64,000 nt of DNA from Strigamia acuminata (GCA_949358305.1 OX442315.1:34188427-34252426); one strand, 5' to 3'; counted from the first letter of the stretch, positions 1 through 12,334 are shown. Notes: a model not told the origin generated them from the letters alone. Numbers and translations: made by a program.

Positions 1-1719
1 CGGCCATGTTTTAATTCAACCGGGTCATGTGATTTCCTAAGCCAATGGTTCAAAATGAAGGTGTAACCTCTGTGAGTTATCAATCGATGGCGCTACATTA
101 CCAAAAACTGTTTGGGAAAATGAATTAAATGTATATATTTGAATATATAATTATTTTTAAATTAAAAAATAAACAATTATAATTTTTTAAAAGTATTGTG
201 CGGTAAATTGCCGAGAATTTGATACAAAAGCTGAACCAATCCGAAGGGAGCTAGTGGCGCCATTTTACCCGAGACTAAAGCCCGAGACCTTCGTTAGTAA
301 TGGCCGCCAGATTTAAATTTTAAATCTCAGCTTGATATTGAAATGAAATAGTACCTAGACTAGGAGCCCGGTCCAATTAGTCAGACCAAACGCCCCGGTT
401 TTTGGGCCCCATTTCAATTGACCATTTTACAAAAATAAAAATTAAAAGCTGCAAGTTTAATGCCCAAAATTTGATAAAGTCCCTTACGATCCCACCTAGT
501 GTCATTGTGAAACTGAAACCCCAGAATTACATGAATCTTTTTTGCATAATTAATCAAATTAAAAAAAAACCCAGAAGACTTAAAATAACACAACTTCTTA
601 CAGAATTTTCAGAATCGCAAATATATTGATCTATAACGGTCTTCTAGATAACACAGAACAGACTGTGGTGTACAGCCAGCATGGCTGGGCCGATGGCCAA
701 AGATGTGGTCCCACTCGCAGATAACTTATCTCCTAATACATTCCACAAGGAAGCAGTATCTCTTCAAATACCTACCCAACTGCGACATCTATTGTTGTCA
801 TTTTACTTCCTTTTTGCCGTAATAGTGTCCATTAAAAGAAAGTTGCACTCGTTTGGTGTTGATCAATAAAAATATAAAAATTGCATTCTTAGAAAATGCA
901 ATTTGACTGGATATTACGTAGAATATCTCGCAGATAGATTAGGTGTTGTAATGGAATGATGCAGGCTGCAGTAGGAATAATAATCAATGGTTAAATGACC
1001 ATTGAACCCTTTTTGCCAACTCCAATTGATTTCTCATTTGCTCGTTTTTGTCACTGAGCAACTAACCGCATCGGCGAGCCCGACGACATGCTCCCTTGAG
1101 TGAACCATCTTTCAAATGTCACTGACTTGCCCTTCATCTCATCCATTTCCGCTGACGCCAGACCAGGGCGATCGAAATCAACAAGCATAACAATATATAC
1201 GGAAAAGTTTGCGAGATTTGGAAATATTGTGGCGGTTTTTATTATGTTTTGATTTATAATGTAATTTTATAGATTTTGGATGTTAAAGGGGAGGTTTTTT
1301 TGAAGTAAGGAAACAAAATGGGCATTGGTAACACACGTTTGCAAGATGTGCATTTTCCTTTTCCAATGTTTATGGATAGGAAAATTCAAAAATTTTTTCA
1401 TCTTGGGAGAGAGCGTAAGAGGATTGTGAAAGAGAATGTATACTTTAGGTGTGCGATGATTCTTTTAGAATTCTTCACACATACAGAATGATCGTTTTAA
1501 AATTCCAAACAAGAACAAAGTTTAGCATCCCGCCTTTTTGCCAATTCGCCTCGTCTGGTGTCTGTTTTTCCTTTTGCTTAAATAAATTTTCATTTTCTGT
1601 TTCTTTTTCTTTTCTTTTCTTTTGGTTTTTTTTCTGTTTTTGGTGTGGGATTTTCAATGTTTAATGGTAATTGTTAAAAATGTCAAAGGTTGGTTTAAAA
1701 ATTCAAAAATGGACTTGCA
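1..1719. other. Non-coding stretch, no gene recognised
   Basis: AT-rich DNA with only short open frames (under 80 codons) that carry no recognisable motif. A pyrimidine-rich run of T with scattered C lies at about 1565-1640. No RNA gene, terminal inverted repeat or protein domain was recognised. Confidence 0.5.
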
Positions 1720-1905
1720 AAATCTACAAAATTATTTTCAAAATCTGAAAAATTGTTTTAAAAATCTGAAAAATTGTTTTAAAAATCTGAAAAATTGTTT
1801 TAAAAATCTGAAAAATTGTTTTAAAAATCTAAAAAATTATTCTTAAAATCTAAAAAATTGTTTTAAAAATCTAAAAAATTGTTTTAAAAATCTAAAAAAT
1901 TGTTA
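1720..1905. repeat. Tandem array, about 21-bp A/T-rich unit
   Basis: About nine head-to-tail copies of a unit reading roughly AAAATCTGAAAAATTGTTTT with one extra A. Early copies carry CTGAA and later ones CTAAA, so the array drifted along its length. It begins with two degenerate copies and ends in a sequence ending TTGTTAC. The open frame across it is an artefact of the repeat. Confidence 0.85.
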
Positions 1906-2283
1906 CAAAAATGTCCCAAAAAATCATATAAAAATGTAAACAATTACGGAGTATTTTAAATTTCTAGTAAAATATGTTTTTTGGCATATTACACAGTAGA
2001 ATGAAACTAATTTACAGATATAAAAATAAGAATATGTGGATTCAAATGTTAAAGATATTCTTTTTCTTCATGAACGAATATCATTTTCATTCGAATACTC
2101 TAAAACGGTTCGTTTCTGAGTGCTAAGCGAGTATCTAAATGTACATACCTTACGTGATGTGCATATGTAGCACTTAGCATACAACATTTTCATTTTAAAA
2201 TGTAAAAGGGCACTGTCAGATGAAAAAAATATACTTTTACGTACAAAAATAAACTGCTTATCTGAAGAAATATAAGATTAGAT

Positions 2284-2896
2284 GCAAAAATCTAGTTTTT
2301 GGTGCAAAACTCTAGCTTTAGGCGCAAAAATCTAGTTTTAGGTGCAAAAATCTAATTTTATTGTGGGTGCAAAAATCTAATTTTAGGTGCAAAAATCTAG
2401 TTTTAGATGCAAAAATCTAGTTTTAGGTGCAAAATACTAGTTTTAGGTGCAAAAATCTAGTTTCAGGTGCAAAAATCTAGTTTTAAATGCAAAAATTTAG
2501 TTTTAAATGCAAAAACCTAGTTCTAAATGCAAAAATCTAGTTTTAGATGCAAAAGTTTATTTTTAGGTGCAAAAATCTGTTTTTAGGTGCAAAAATCTGT
2601 TTTTAGGAGCAAAAATCTGTTTTTAGATGCAAAAATCTAGTTTTAGGTGCAAAAATTTAGTTTTAGGTGCAAAAATCTGTTTTTAGATGCAAAAATCTGT
2701 TTTTAGGAGCAAAAATCTGTTTTTAGATGCAAAAATTTAGTTTTAGGTGCAAAAATCTAGTTTTAGGTGCAAAAATCTAGTTTTAGGTGCAAAAATCTGT
2801 TTTTAGGTGCAAAAATCTGTTTTTAGGAGCAAAAATCTGTTTTTAGATGCAAAAATCTAGTTTTAGGTGCAAAAATCTAGTTTTAGGTGCAAAAAT
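2284..2896. repeat. Tandem array, 20-bp unit, about 30 copies
   Basis: Consensus unit GGTGCAAAAATCTAGTTTTA. Variants change GGTG to GATG or GAGC, and TAGTT to TGTTT; the variants occur in runs, for example the TGTTT type at about 2570-2640 and 2680-2730, suggesting segmental duplication of blocks. One copy near 2360 has a short insertion. The unit is close to two DNA helical turns. Confidence 0.9.
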
Positions 2897-5800
2897 ACAT
2901 CAAATTGTTGCTCCACTCAAAGCACAAACGTTAAAGATAGCTGTGCTCCCACAGTTTTATCCAAAATTTTATCTTTCCCTTGTTAAGTACAATTTGGAAT
3001 AAAGAATGTGATATACTGGGTAAGTACTTTGAAGTTTAGGCAGCTGAAGTTTTTTGACGAGTTACTATGACGTAAGTTTGAGATGTGGAAGAATGTGACA
3101 TTTGAAATTGAAAGGTAGAAGTGAAGTTGTGACTAATCATTTTCCTTTTCAAGTCCTTCTCAATTCAGTTCTTGAATATGGCAAAAAAGAAAAGGAAAAA
3201 AAAAGCTTTCTTTATTCCATCACAAAACTCTTCTTTTCTCAAACCATTTTCACATTTGATCAATAATAAATTTAAAAAAAAATAAAAAAATAAAAAAATA
3301 AAACCAAATTTTTTCCTCCTATTGATGACTCTTGACAGAAAGAACTCACACATAGGGCAGAGGTATGTGACAAGAATATGAGCAAGTTCTCTCTCTATAT
3401 ATATAAATATTGATTGATTTCTGACACCCCAAAAAATAAAAACAATCATTACAACATTTTTATCATCTTATAAAAACTTATAATGCATTTTTTCATGATA
3501 ACTCAAGTTTATTGACCTCATCATCATGTTTTGGATCCATGCCCAGAGTAAAAATTTTATATTAAAAAAAAAGAAAAAAAAATCATCTAACGAGGTCCTC
3601 ATTTTCAATCTGTAAGTGCAAACACAATTTTTTTTCCTGCGTTTTTTTTTATTAGGATAAAGGAAAAGTTAAGAGAAAAATTTCTTTACACACGTCTCTG
3701 ACATTTGCACGAAGAGGAAAATTAAAATATGTATGCAAGATCCCAGTAGGGGAAATTAAAAACAGAAGAATGCAATTTAATGAAGACATATGAAAAGAGG
3801 TTTGTGATAGACTTCAGTTTTAAAGCTATATGTATTTACATGAAATAATTTTGAGTCTGTATAAAAGTATAAAATTTAAATTCTGTTTGAAGTAGGTTCC
3901 CGCATCAGAATTCAAACGCACATCGTAATCGTACGTAAGAAGAATCTTCGGATGTAATCTATCTCTATCGTGTTATTGAACAAAAATACGAGATGTGTAG
4001 GACTGAATAAATGTTAAACACGAATAATTTTAGCATAAAATATTGTTTGTTTGCTTTGCTTGTTTGCAAACTCCGGCTATTTAAATTCAACCTTTTTGTA
4101 TCTGTTTTAAATTTTTATTTCCGAGCAAATAATCTGAGAAAAATCATGAAAATTGATCAATTTATATTCGTTTTTTTTTTTAAAAATTGAAATGCTGACA
4201 GATTTTTAGAAAAGATTTATATTGTTTGCAATTTATCTCACAATCAAGGAAAATTAATCCAAATTCAATTTGAAGCCAAAATAATCATCTATAGGTCTGT
4301 GCTTTAACCAATACCGGAGAAACAATTGGAACGTTTTCATCTTACTCCAATATTCATGTTGTTTTCGTATACTTCCGGAGAAGCAATGTGTATGTTTTCC
4401 AGGAATTCAAGAGAAGTGGGCATTGGGTAAAAATGAAGAAATAATACTTTTATTTCATATCGCCGCCAGAGTGGGCTATTGTATTTCACTGACTGCCGTG
4501 ACTGCACTAAAAATTGCAAAATATGAACTTTTTTAAATAGATATGTAAAAGATATATACACAGGCAGATAGGACATTTTATTCTAAACAAGATTGGTGTG
4601 GTTTAAGAATTTATTAACCACTTTATAATAAAAAACGAAGTGGATTTAGAGTTGACCCTGGCAACCTGACATGTGACATCCATTTTAGCTCAAACAGTTT
4701 CAGTAGTGGCGCTACTGTACACAAGAAGTTAAAACAACACAAATAAACACACAAAAACGAAATAATCTCGAAGGTTGGGGAACTTGTATTCTTTACATTT
4801 TCCAAAATCAAATAATAATCTTCGGATTTACAAGTGTCGTAATAAATCTTTTAATTTTTCTCACAAGCAGGCGCTGCAGTTTATATTTGATTCCATGAAT
4901 TGTCATCCTTCTATAAACGGCCAATGATTAATTTGTCACGCTTAAAAAAATGATATATAATTTTTAATAGCATACAACTTAAATTTGCTTATTAATTTCC
5001 CAATGAATTATTGCTGGTTATGCAAATAATTGGGAAATAGACCGTTGCTTTTTTTAAAACAACATAGCCTATTTTAGTTGTCGTAGCACGCGAAATAGCA
5101 ACGGTAATGAAGCGTCGTTGTCTCTTTTTTAACTCTGATTTTATTCCATTTCCGCGTTAATTGTATCGGTTTAGAATACACACAGAAAGAATCGCCGGAT
5201 CCCTTATTAACTCCAAAAAAAAAAAACAGTTTAAAATTATAATTAGAATCGTTAACTGCAGGAAAATGGCAATTTTTTTAATGTATTTTTTTTAAAACAT
5301 CATAATTTTATAAGAAAGAGGTCGTTAGAAAAAGGTCATAAGTCTTAAATTGAAGTACAAAAATTGGATTTTTTTTCTTTCTCGTAGAAACTATTGTGCT
5401 ATTACTTAGACGAGGATTGCTTTCCTGCTTTAATTTTTTTTTATTATCTGTCTGGTAGACTTTCACCACAAGGGATTCGGAATTGTTTCTGCAGTTTAAA
5501 GAAACTGCCACCAGGCGTTCCCTTTTCTTATTAAACCTTGCCGAATAGATAGATTGGAGTTGTTTTTTTTTTCTTTTTTTCCTTTTCGGAATTGAGATTT
5601 CTTATTTCTTCGTCGTTCTCTCGAGGAAAAAGTTCCTGCTTCGACTATTTAAGTTAATTCAAAAACCAAGGTTTAAATAAACTAAATAGGGCCGCAATGT
5701 GCTCATTAGTAGCGCCGTAGCGGACGGAACGAGACGAGATGTCATTCACTCATTAATCATTGCATAAAAATCAATTTTGTTTTAAATAAATATGAAAATA

Positions 5801-6221
5801 GTCATAACTTCAATTAAAAAATTGAAATAAAAATATTTAATAGCGTTTCAGTTCCGATAGTTGTAACTTGTAATATCTTATTACCCATAATTCTAAGTGA
5901 AAATAGAATCTCGAGTATCTCGCGAAAATTTTTCTGAATACCTTTTAATTTTATTAATTTTTATTTTTTAATAAAAGAACATAGTTTACAATAAATAATT
6001 TACAAAATACGAAATGAAATTGCTGAAAGTATCAAAATCCAGCTACCGGATGTTCATTTGAGCATGCGCAGACATAACTATGGTCGTTCCGTCAAGTTTG
6101 ACTACATTTCGCCGGGAAGTAAAGACAAATCGACGTAATTATACTCTCGAAATAACTATTTTGTTGACATGAAGAGACTTGTTATTTGAATTTGATTCCA
6201 TACAACTTTGATTTAATTGAT
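2897..6221. other. Non-coding stretch, no gene recognised
   Basis: Low-complexity A/T DNA with homopolymer runs (for example about 3275-3300, 3560-3580 and 5565-5580). The open frames present are under 100 codons and show no conserved domain. I see no RNA gene or complete transposon here. Confidence 0.45.
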
Positions 6222-6226
6222 GTGTT
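6222..6226. repeat. 5-bp target-site duplication (left) of Gypsy-1
   Basis: GTGTT directly precedes the 5' LTR and is repeated at 12610-12614 directly after the 3' LTR. This fixes both ends of the insertion. Confidence 0.95.
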
Positions 6227-6490
6227 TGTTATGTATTTACTTATATCTCGATTTTGAATCTCATTTATTTCGTACACCAATTGTTACTCTAATTAAAACA
6301 ATACTTTGATTCTTAAGTTGCTAGGTTTCAACCTAGCAACACAAACTTGACGACACATATTCTAGACACAATAAATCAGTCTTGACTCGAAATTCACAGC
6401 GTGATCATGTTTCCTTCCAACTGTGCCTCAAAAGGCACGGAATTTAGGCCATCAAAACGAATAGAGTGAATATCAACGACGTATATCACA
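6227..6490 (+). repeat. 5' LTR of Gypsy-1
   Basis: 264 bp, starts TGTTATG and ends TATCACA (TG...CA type). A polyadenylation signal AATAAA lies at 6370-6375. By eye it matches the 3' LTR with no difference. No strong TATA box was seen. Confidence 0.95.
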
Positions 6491-7270
6491 TTGGCGTCGT
6501 GAACAGTGATTTAGATCTTCATTTTTACAATGTTTTGAAATGGACAAAACTTACAGATAAGAAATTTCCGCGTTGTCTTAAATCGAATTTCAAGTTTATG
6601 TTTGAATCTTTTAATATGTGTTCGACTGTGGTTACATCTTCTGAATCACTTCATCAACTGGATTAACAATTAATGACATGCAACAAGCCGCATCAAATGG
6701 ATAACAAGGACACATCACTGGAACAAGTAATTGCGAAATTTTTACGAGTGCACAGCCGTGTTCGTGTGGAACATCGACCATACATTTTCGAGTGCCGAAC
6801 GAGCGTCGGCCAGACGTTTTCGAGCCCCGGACGGACGTCGACTGTGCGTTTTCGAACGTTGGACGAACGGCAAACATACGGATTCGAGTGCAGAACTCAT
6901 GTCACATGAGGGCAAATGTTTCGCAAAGTTTTGCTTGATCCAGACTACTCCTCGGACATCCTCGTTCTTCTAAATCCAGATAAGACATTTTGCTTAGCAA
7001 TTTAAGTACAGTTTTGGTGAACTTTTCTTTCATATGGTTGGTTTGGACATGACATGAACGATAAGCGCCTACCACGTGTGTGTCAAATCAACACGATGTT
7101 GTATGCCGACACGATTTGCGATGCCAGGTGCGTCGACCAACAGTGCATTGATCAAGTGTGCGTTGACTACGCGTGCGTCGTTCCAGCGTGCGTCGATTAG
7201 CCCAACCTTTTGCTCGGCGTGTCGCACCCACCGTTATCCTGCATTCATGCAGTGTGAAATACAATAACGT
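6491..7270 (+). promoter_or_regulatory. Gypsy-1 leader with primer-binding site
   Basis: Directly after the LTR comes T-TGGCGTCGTGAACAG, in the position of the primer-binding site and starting with the TGG that pairs to a tRNA 3' CCA end. I cannot name the tRNA with confidence. The 780-nt leader contains several upstream ATGs and short frames. It also holds imperfect repeats of 32-34 bp beginning TTTTCGA (about 6783-6895) and five copies of a 15-bp motif (7130-7204, type GCGTCGAC). Confidence 0.7.
7130..7204 (+). repeat. 15-bp repeats in the Gypsy-1 leader
   Basis: Five contiguous 15-bp units starting at 7130, 7145, 7160, 7175 and 7190, each starting GC-R-T-Y-G and most ending in GT. They sit about 70 nt upstream of the Gag-Pol frame, in transcribed non-coding leader. 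A packaging or translation role is only a guess. Confidence 0.65.
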
Positions 7271-10200
7271 ATGCTTGCAGATTTAGTGGACAACAAAGAA
7301 TTAATTCTTCCAGTCTCATTACCACCAATGGCCGATCCACCTGCATCTGCCATTCCACCAGCGCTCTTAGGCACTCCAGTGCCCTTTTTGGGTTCTACTG
7401 CTGAAGACTGGTCGTTATATCTCGAGCACTTTGAGGAGTTGGTGACTCTGAATGCCATTCCAGCCGACAAAAAGCGTGCGTTTCTCTTGTCTGTCGTGGG
7501 CCCTGCCACGTATCAACTGGCCCACAATCTGTTTGCCCCCAAGAAGTTGAATAAACAAACCTTTGTGGACATCACTACGAAACTTGAGGAGCACTTCACC
7601 CCCGCACCTCGCCCGGTTGTCCAGCGGCATTTGTTGGGCTCACGTCTGCGTGCCCCGGAAGAGACCATGTCCAACTACATCGCTGCTCTCCGGGGTCTCG
7701 CAGAACGGACGGGAGCGACCACGACCGAGCAAATAGAGCAACTTGTGCTTGACCAACTCATCAGGGGAGTTGGAATTGAACCACTGCGGCAGAAGTTGCT
7801 TGGGGAGGAGAATCTTACTCTAGACAAAGCCTCATCTATGGCCATCGGCTTTCAAGCCGCCACCCAGGGCAACGCCATCTATAGGTCCTCCACCGTAATG
7901 CCCATGCAGCAGATTTCCACCATCCAAGCCCCCCAAGCGGCTCTTTTCCAGCTGCAGAGCGGTACATCTTCTAACCGATTCTCCCCTAAGCCCAGGTTGC
8001 CTTTTGCCAAATCTGCTGGCAGATCCCAACAGCGGGGACCATGGGACGGCGCTCGTATGCCAGGCGCCACTCTGACCGCGCAAGTAGCAAGACCACCGGG
8101 GAGACTTGGACAGTCTGGTCAATCTTTCCAGAGGTTTAACGTTGGCTCATCTTCGGGTTCAAGGTTTATGTGCAACGGTTGCGGCCAAGCCCACTCCCGA
8201 GCAGTCTGCCCTTTTCAGGCTGCTGTCTGTCGCACATGTGGTCGCACAGGACACATCGCCGCTGTATGTAGGAACGGTCAACCTTCGCCTCAGAATGTTC
8301 TTCGAGCCACCCAATTTGGCCCGGGGTCATCCTCTCCCCAACCAGCGGGGACCTTTCCTCAGCGACCCTCTCCTCGTTTTCGTCAGTCGACCTCCCCGAT
8401 GAACTTTGTGGCCACACAGCCAATGTCGGATTACCAATGGACAGCCAACGTTCCACCCGACTCTTATCATCCACCCGGTGGTCAAGCTGCTGTGCCTACA
8501 CCAGTTTCTGGCATTCTTGGCGGTCAACAACCCAATATGCAACCATTAAACCTTTCACCTTCATCTCACATGAATAATGCCAATGCCAATCAAGGGTTTG
8601 TTAATGAATCGAATTTAAGTATGGATTACCCACTATACTATCTCAAGAGCGATAAGTGCCTGCTCCCACCCATCATGGTTGAGGCTCACATTAACCATGT
8701 TTTTATTCATTTTCAGTTGGACACAGGCTCCGAGTACACCGTCGTGGGATCCGATGTCTTGACCACCATTGAACAACAGTCTGGTCAGGTGGTAAGGCGG
8801 TACCCTGCCGCTATTAATTTATTCGCCTACCCTCATGCGTTGATTGAGTTATTGGGTGTAGTTTTGGTTTCGGTCACCGTCCATGCCACCACTCACCGGA
8901 TGCCCGTGGTGGTCACTCGGAGCCCTGGTCCACCAATTATGGGACGCGACTCTATCGCACGTTTTGGGTTAATCCCAGGTTTGGCGTATGCCGTGGACGA
9001 GGCATTGTGCATTAATTCACTAATTCATACCGAGGGCGAGGTTTCATTGTCAACTTCACTTCATTTAACCTCGCCTTTGAATCACAGTTTCAGCACTTCA
9101 CCGCACTTTGATCATGCCAACATTTTTCAAACATCCAACATGGATTTGCCTCCGCCGCCTCAGTCTCCCGAGTCAATTGTGAGGTACATTCATAAGAATT
9201 ATGCAATTGTTTTCCAGCCCGGCATTGGGACTTACACGGGGCCTCCCGTTGATTTGCATGTTCAACCGGGCACGCGCCCAGTGTTCTTTCGCCCACGACC
9301 CATTCCGCATGCGAAGCGACCTTTGGTGGATGTGGCTATTGACCAGTTGATTAGCCAGGGGGTTTTTCGGCCCATCCAGTATTCTGAGTGGGCCACCCCA
9401 TTGGTCGTTGTCACCAAGGCCAATGGGGGTTTGCGTTTGTGTGGAGATTACAGAGCAACTGTCAATCGGTTCATTCTTCCCGACCCCTATCCTCTACCAT
9501 TGGTTGCCGACCTCCTTGCCGGACTGGCCAATGCCATGTACTTCACACTCTTGGACCTGAGGCAGGCGTATCAGCAGATCCCTTTGACCGCCCGATCATC
9601 TTTATTAGTGGCGGTCAATACTCATAGGGGTCTCATGGCCGTCACACGTTTGCCATTTGGCACTGCGCCCTCCTCCGGCATCTTCCAACGCATCGTGGAC
9701 GGCATATTTCGTGGTCTGCCTGGTGTGTTAGTATATCAGGACGATATATTAATTGCAACCCCGACCCTTGAATCACATTTTTACACCATAGTTTTAGTTT
9801 TCGATCGACTTGCCAACAAGGGCTTGAGGGTCTCACGTGACAAGTGTCAGTTGGTTCGGACTAGTGTTCAATACCTGGGCCATTTATTAACACAACATGG
9901 CATAGCTCCTGCAATGTCTAAGGTCCAGGCAGTCTTGGACTGTCCAGCTCCAACGACCGTCACGACACTCAAGTCCTTTCTTGGCATGGTGGTGTATTAC
10001 GCTTCCTATGTCCCGAGGATGGCGCACCTATCCGCTCCCCTCTACGCTCTTCTGCAGAGGGAAGCGGAGTGGGTGTGGGGTCCCACGCAGCAGGCCGCTT
10101 TCCAACAACTAAAAAAGATCTTAGCGTCGCCGGAAGTCCTCACTTACTATGATTTACAGAAGCCTTTGTTGCTAATCTGCGATGCTTCGCCATATGGCTT

Positions 10201-12334
10201 AGGTGCTGTATTGGCACACAAAATGAGTGATGGCTCCGAGCGTCCTGTTGCCTATGCCTCACGTACCTTGTCGTCGGCTGAGCAGAACTATGCTCAGCTG
10301 GACAAGGAGGCAGCGGCCATTGTGTTCGGTTTGAAGAAGTTCCATAGCCATTTGGCTGGCACTTTTGTTTCTATTTATACCGACCACAAACCCCTCCTCG
10401 GGATACTGGGACCAAACAAGCCCATCCCAAACATCATCAGCCCTAGGCTGTTGAGGTGGGCCTTGTTGTTAAGCACTTACCATTATGACTTATTTCACAG
10501 GCCCGGCACTCACTTGAGGGAGGCGGATGCCCTGAGCCGTTTGCCTCTTCCTGATCCGGATGTGCTCGGGGTTGAGTCAGACGCTGCATACCCGGCGGAC
10601 ATTCGAAGCCTCTCCACATCTCATTCTACATTCATTTCCAGGGAGCGCTTGGTTCAGGCGACGTTAGCCGACCCCCTCCTTCAGGTCTTAGCAGCATACA
10701 TAGCTGCATCGTGGCCCGCGTTACGCCCAGTAGCTGTTCCATCATCTTACTGGCAGCGCAGGCGTGTGATGTCTTCTGCACACCGGCTTTTGTTGGTGCA
10801 TGATCGTGTAGTATTGCCTCGGTCTCTGGTCCCGGATTTGCTGCAATCTTTGCATTTCCATCATGTTGGAATTGTCGCAATGAAGCGCCGGGCCAGACCA
10901 TTTGTCTGGTGGCCAGGGATGTCCCGTGACATTGAGCAGTTTGTGGCGCAATGTAATCCTTGTCAGCAAACGCGCCCCTTGTCTCCACGGGCTCCCTTAG
11001 TGCCCTGGCCAGTTCCCGACGGCCCCTGGGTCCGAATCCATGCAGACTTGGCCGGACCTCTCCACAGCACCATGTTTTTGGTAGTTGTCGACGCATTTTC
11101 TGCGTGGATTGAGGTTGCAGCCATGCGGACTACTGTATCCGCGGCAATCATTACAGTATTTAGGCGTCTTTTTGCCACGCATGGTCTGCCCCGGGTCCTG
11201 GTCACCGACAATGGCCCTCAATTCAGCTCCAGCGAGATGGGCGAATTTACTCGAGCCAATCACATCACACACCTGTTTTCACCTCCGTACAGCCCACAGT
11301 CTAACGGCCGGGCTGAAAAAGCTGTTAGATGGACCAAGGAGCAGCTAGCACGAGCTTCATCTACAGCATGGGACCTAGTCATTCCCCGCATCTTGCTTAC
11401 GCAGCACGCCACGCCTTCTGGTGTCGACGGAATTTCCCCATCCGTCCGCCTTTTTAACCGTCAAATAGCTGACGTTTGGCACCAATTGGTTCAAACCTGG
11501 GTTTTTCCCAGAGAGCCCGACCCAGTTGGCGTCGCCCTGCCTTCTGCTTTGCGTTTGCGTTTAGGTGAACCAGTTTGGTATCGCGTATTTCTCGCGCAAG
11601 CCCCTAAATGGGCCAGGGGCTCGGTTGTCGCCGTGCGTGGCACACTGGTTTACGAAATTCGTACAGATGCCGGTAATCTAATCGTCCGGCATTTGAATCA
11701 TCTACGAAAATTTCGGGGGGAAACACCAGGCCCTCCGGCCAGTCTTGCCCCGGCAGCTGCCCTGCCCCTTATCCCACAGACACCTCCAGCGGCATCGGCC
11801 CTGGTTCAACCTTCATCACCCCATTTTAATCCAATTTCGGATTTTGCAGCGCGAGCAAACTTGCTTGCAGAACGGGGAACTGACTCGGGTCCTTCTTCAT
11901 CATCATCATCCGCGTTCACATCACCTCATACGTCGGAGGGTAGCGCGCCTATGTATTCACCGGCTATGTTCGACCCTTCTCCCAACACAACTTCACTCAA
12001 TTCGCCTCATCAACCATTGTTATCACCATTACCATTGCAGCCATCATCGCCATCTGCTATTAGGTCACCACCTACGACCGGAAATCAACCGTCAGCATCT
12101 ATGGAGCCAGTATATCGCACGGCCACTGTATCAGCTCACGTGGCCGATCGCCAGACTCCTAGACCGGCTTATCAGCTCGACCCGGCCGTGCTGACCCAGC
12201 GCTTGGTTGAGCTCCAACGAAGCTCTCAGACTCCTGTTGCTCAGGCCCGCCTTCCACCAGCGGCCACGCCCGTTCGCAGATCAGACAGGCTCAAGAACCA
12301 ACCGAAATATCTCAAGGATTATGTTCCAAAATGA
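7271..12334 (+). CDS. gag-pol: Gag-Pol polyprotein of Gypsy-1
   Basis: 1687 residues in one uninterrupted frame. Gag: a retrotransposon capsid-like region at about 40-200, then two zinc knuckles, a short one (C301-x2-C304-x3-H308-x4-C313) and a classic CCHC (C320, C323, H328, C333). Protease: DTGS at 484-487. Reverse transcriptase: about 640-840 with catalytic YQDD at 822-825. RNase H: first acidic residue D971 in CDASPYG. Integrase: zinc-binding H1195, H1198, C1228, C1231 and catalytic D1259, D1313, E1349 (D-x35-E). A Pro/Ser-rich tail follows. All key residues are present, so the protein may be active. No stop or frameshift separates Gag from Pol, so protease processing alone must free the products. 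The first ATG (7271) has a poor context; an in-frame ATG at 7328 (residue 20, followed by G) is a plausible real start. Confidence 0.95.
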   Translation: MLADLVDNKELILPVSLPPMADPPASAIPPALLGTPVPFLGSTAEDWSLYLEHFEELVTLNAIPADKKRAFLLSVVGPATYQLAHNLFAPKKLNKQTFVDITTKLEEHFTPAPRPVVQRHLLGSRLRAPEETMSNYIAALRGLAERTGATTTEQIEQLVLDQLIRGVGIEPLRQKLLGEENLTLDKASSMAIGFQAATQGNAIYRSSTVMPMQQISTIQAPQAALFQLQSGTSSNRFSPKPRLPFAKSAGRSQQRGPWDGARMPGATLTAQVARPPGRLGQSGQSFQRFNVGSSSGSRFMCNGCGQAHSRAVCPFQAAVCRTCGRTGHIAAVCRNGQPSPQNVLRATQFGPGSSSPQPAGTFPQRPSPRFRQSTSPMNFVATQPMSDYQWTANVPPDSYHPPGGQAAVPTPVSGILGGQQPNMQPLNLSPSSHMNNANANQGFVNESNLSMDYPLYYLKSDKCLLPPIMVEAHINHVFIHFQLDTGSEYTVVGSDVLTTIEQQSGQVVRRYPAAINLFAYPHALIELLGVVLVSVTVHATTHRMPVVVTRSPGPPIMGRDSIARFGLIPGLAYAVDEALCINSLIHTEGEVSLSTSLHLTSPLNHSFSTSPHFDHANIFQTSNMDLPPPPQSPESIVRYIHKNYAIVFQPGIGTYTGPPVDLHVQPGTRPVFFRPRPIPHAKRPLVDVAIDQLISQGVFRPIQYSEWATPLVVVTKANGGLRLCGDYRATVNRFILPDPYPLPLVADLLAGLANAMYFTLLDLRQAYQQIPLTARSSLLVAVNTHRGLMAVTRLPFGTAPSSGIFQRIVDGIFRGLPGVLVYQDDILIATPTLESHFYTIVLVFDRLANKGLRVSRDKCQLVRTSVQYLGHLLTQHGIAPAMSKVQAVLDCPAPTTVTTLKSFLGMVVYYASYVPRMAHLSAPLYALLQREAEWVWGPTQQAAFQQLKKILASPEVLTYYDLQKPLLLICDASPYGLGAVLAHKMSDGSERPVAYASRTLSSAEQNYAQLDKEAAAIVFGLKKFHSHLAGTFVSIYTDHKPLLGILGPNKPIPNIISPRLLRWALLLSTYHYDLFHRPGTHLREADALSRLPLPDPDVLGVESDAAYPADIRSLSTSHSTFISRERLVQATLADPLLQVLAAYIAASWPALRPVAVPSSYWQRRRVMSSAHRLLLVHDRVVLPRSLVPDLLQSLHFHHVGIVAMKRRARPFVWWPGMSRDIEQFVAQCNPCQQTRPLSPRAPLVPWPVPDGPWVRIHADLAGPLHSTMFLVVVDAFSAWIEVAAMRTTVSAAIITVFRRLFATHGLPRVLVTDNGPQFSSSEMGEFTRANHITHLFSPPYSPQSNGRAEKAVRWTKEQLARASSTAWDLVIPRILLTQHATPSGVDGISPSVRLFNRQIADVWHQLVQTWVFPREPDPVGVALPSALRLRLGEPVWYRVFLAQAPKWARGSVVAVRGTLVYEIRTDAGNLIVRHLNHLRKFRGETPGPPASLAPAAALPLIPQTPPAASALVQPSSPHFNPISDFAARANLLAERGTDSGPSSSSSSAFTSPHTSEGSAPMYSPAMFDPSPNTTSLNSPHQPLLSPLPLQPSSPSAIRSPPTTGNQPSASMEPVYRTATVSAHVADRQTPRPAYQLDPAVLTQRLVELQRSSQTPVAQARLPPAATPVRRSDRLKNQPKYLKDYVPK

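Noticed and set aside
11745-12194. 149-codon plus-strand frame inside Gypsy-1
   Set aside because: Shadow of the Pro/Ser-rich tail of Gag-Pol in another frame.
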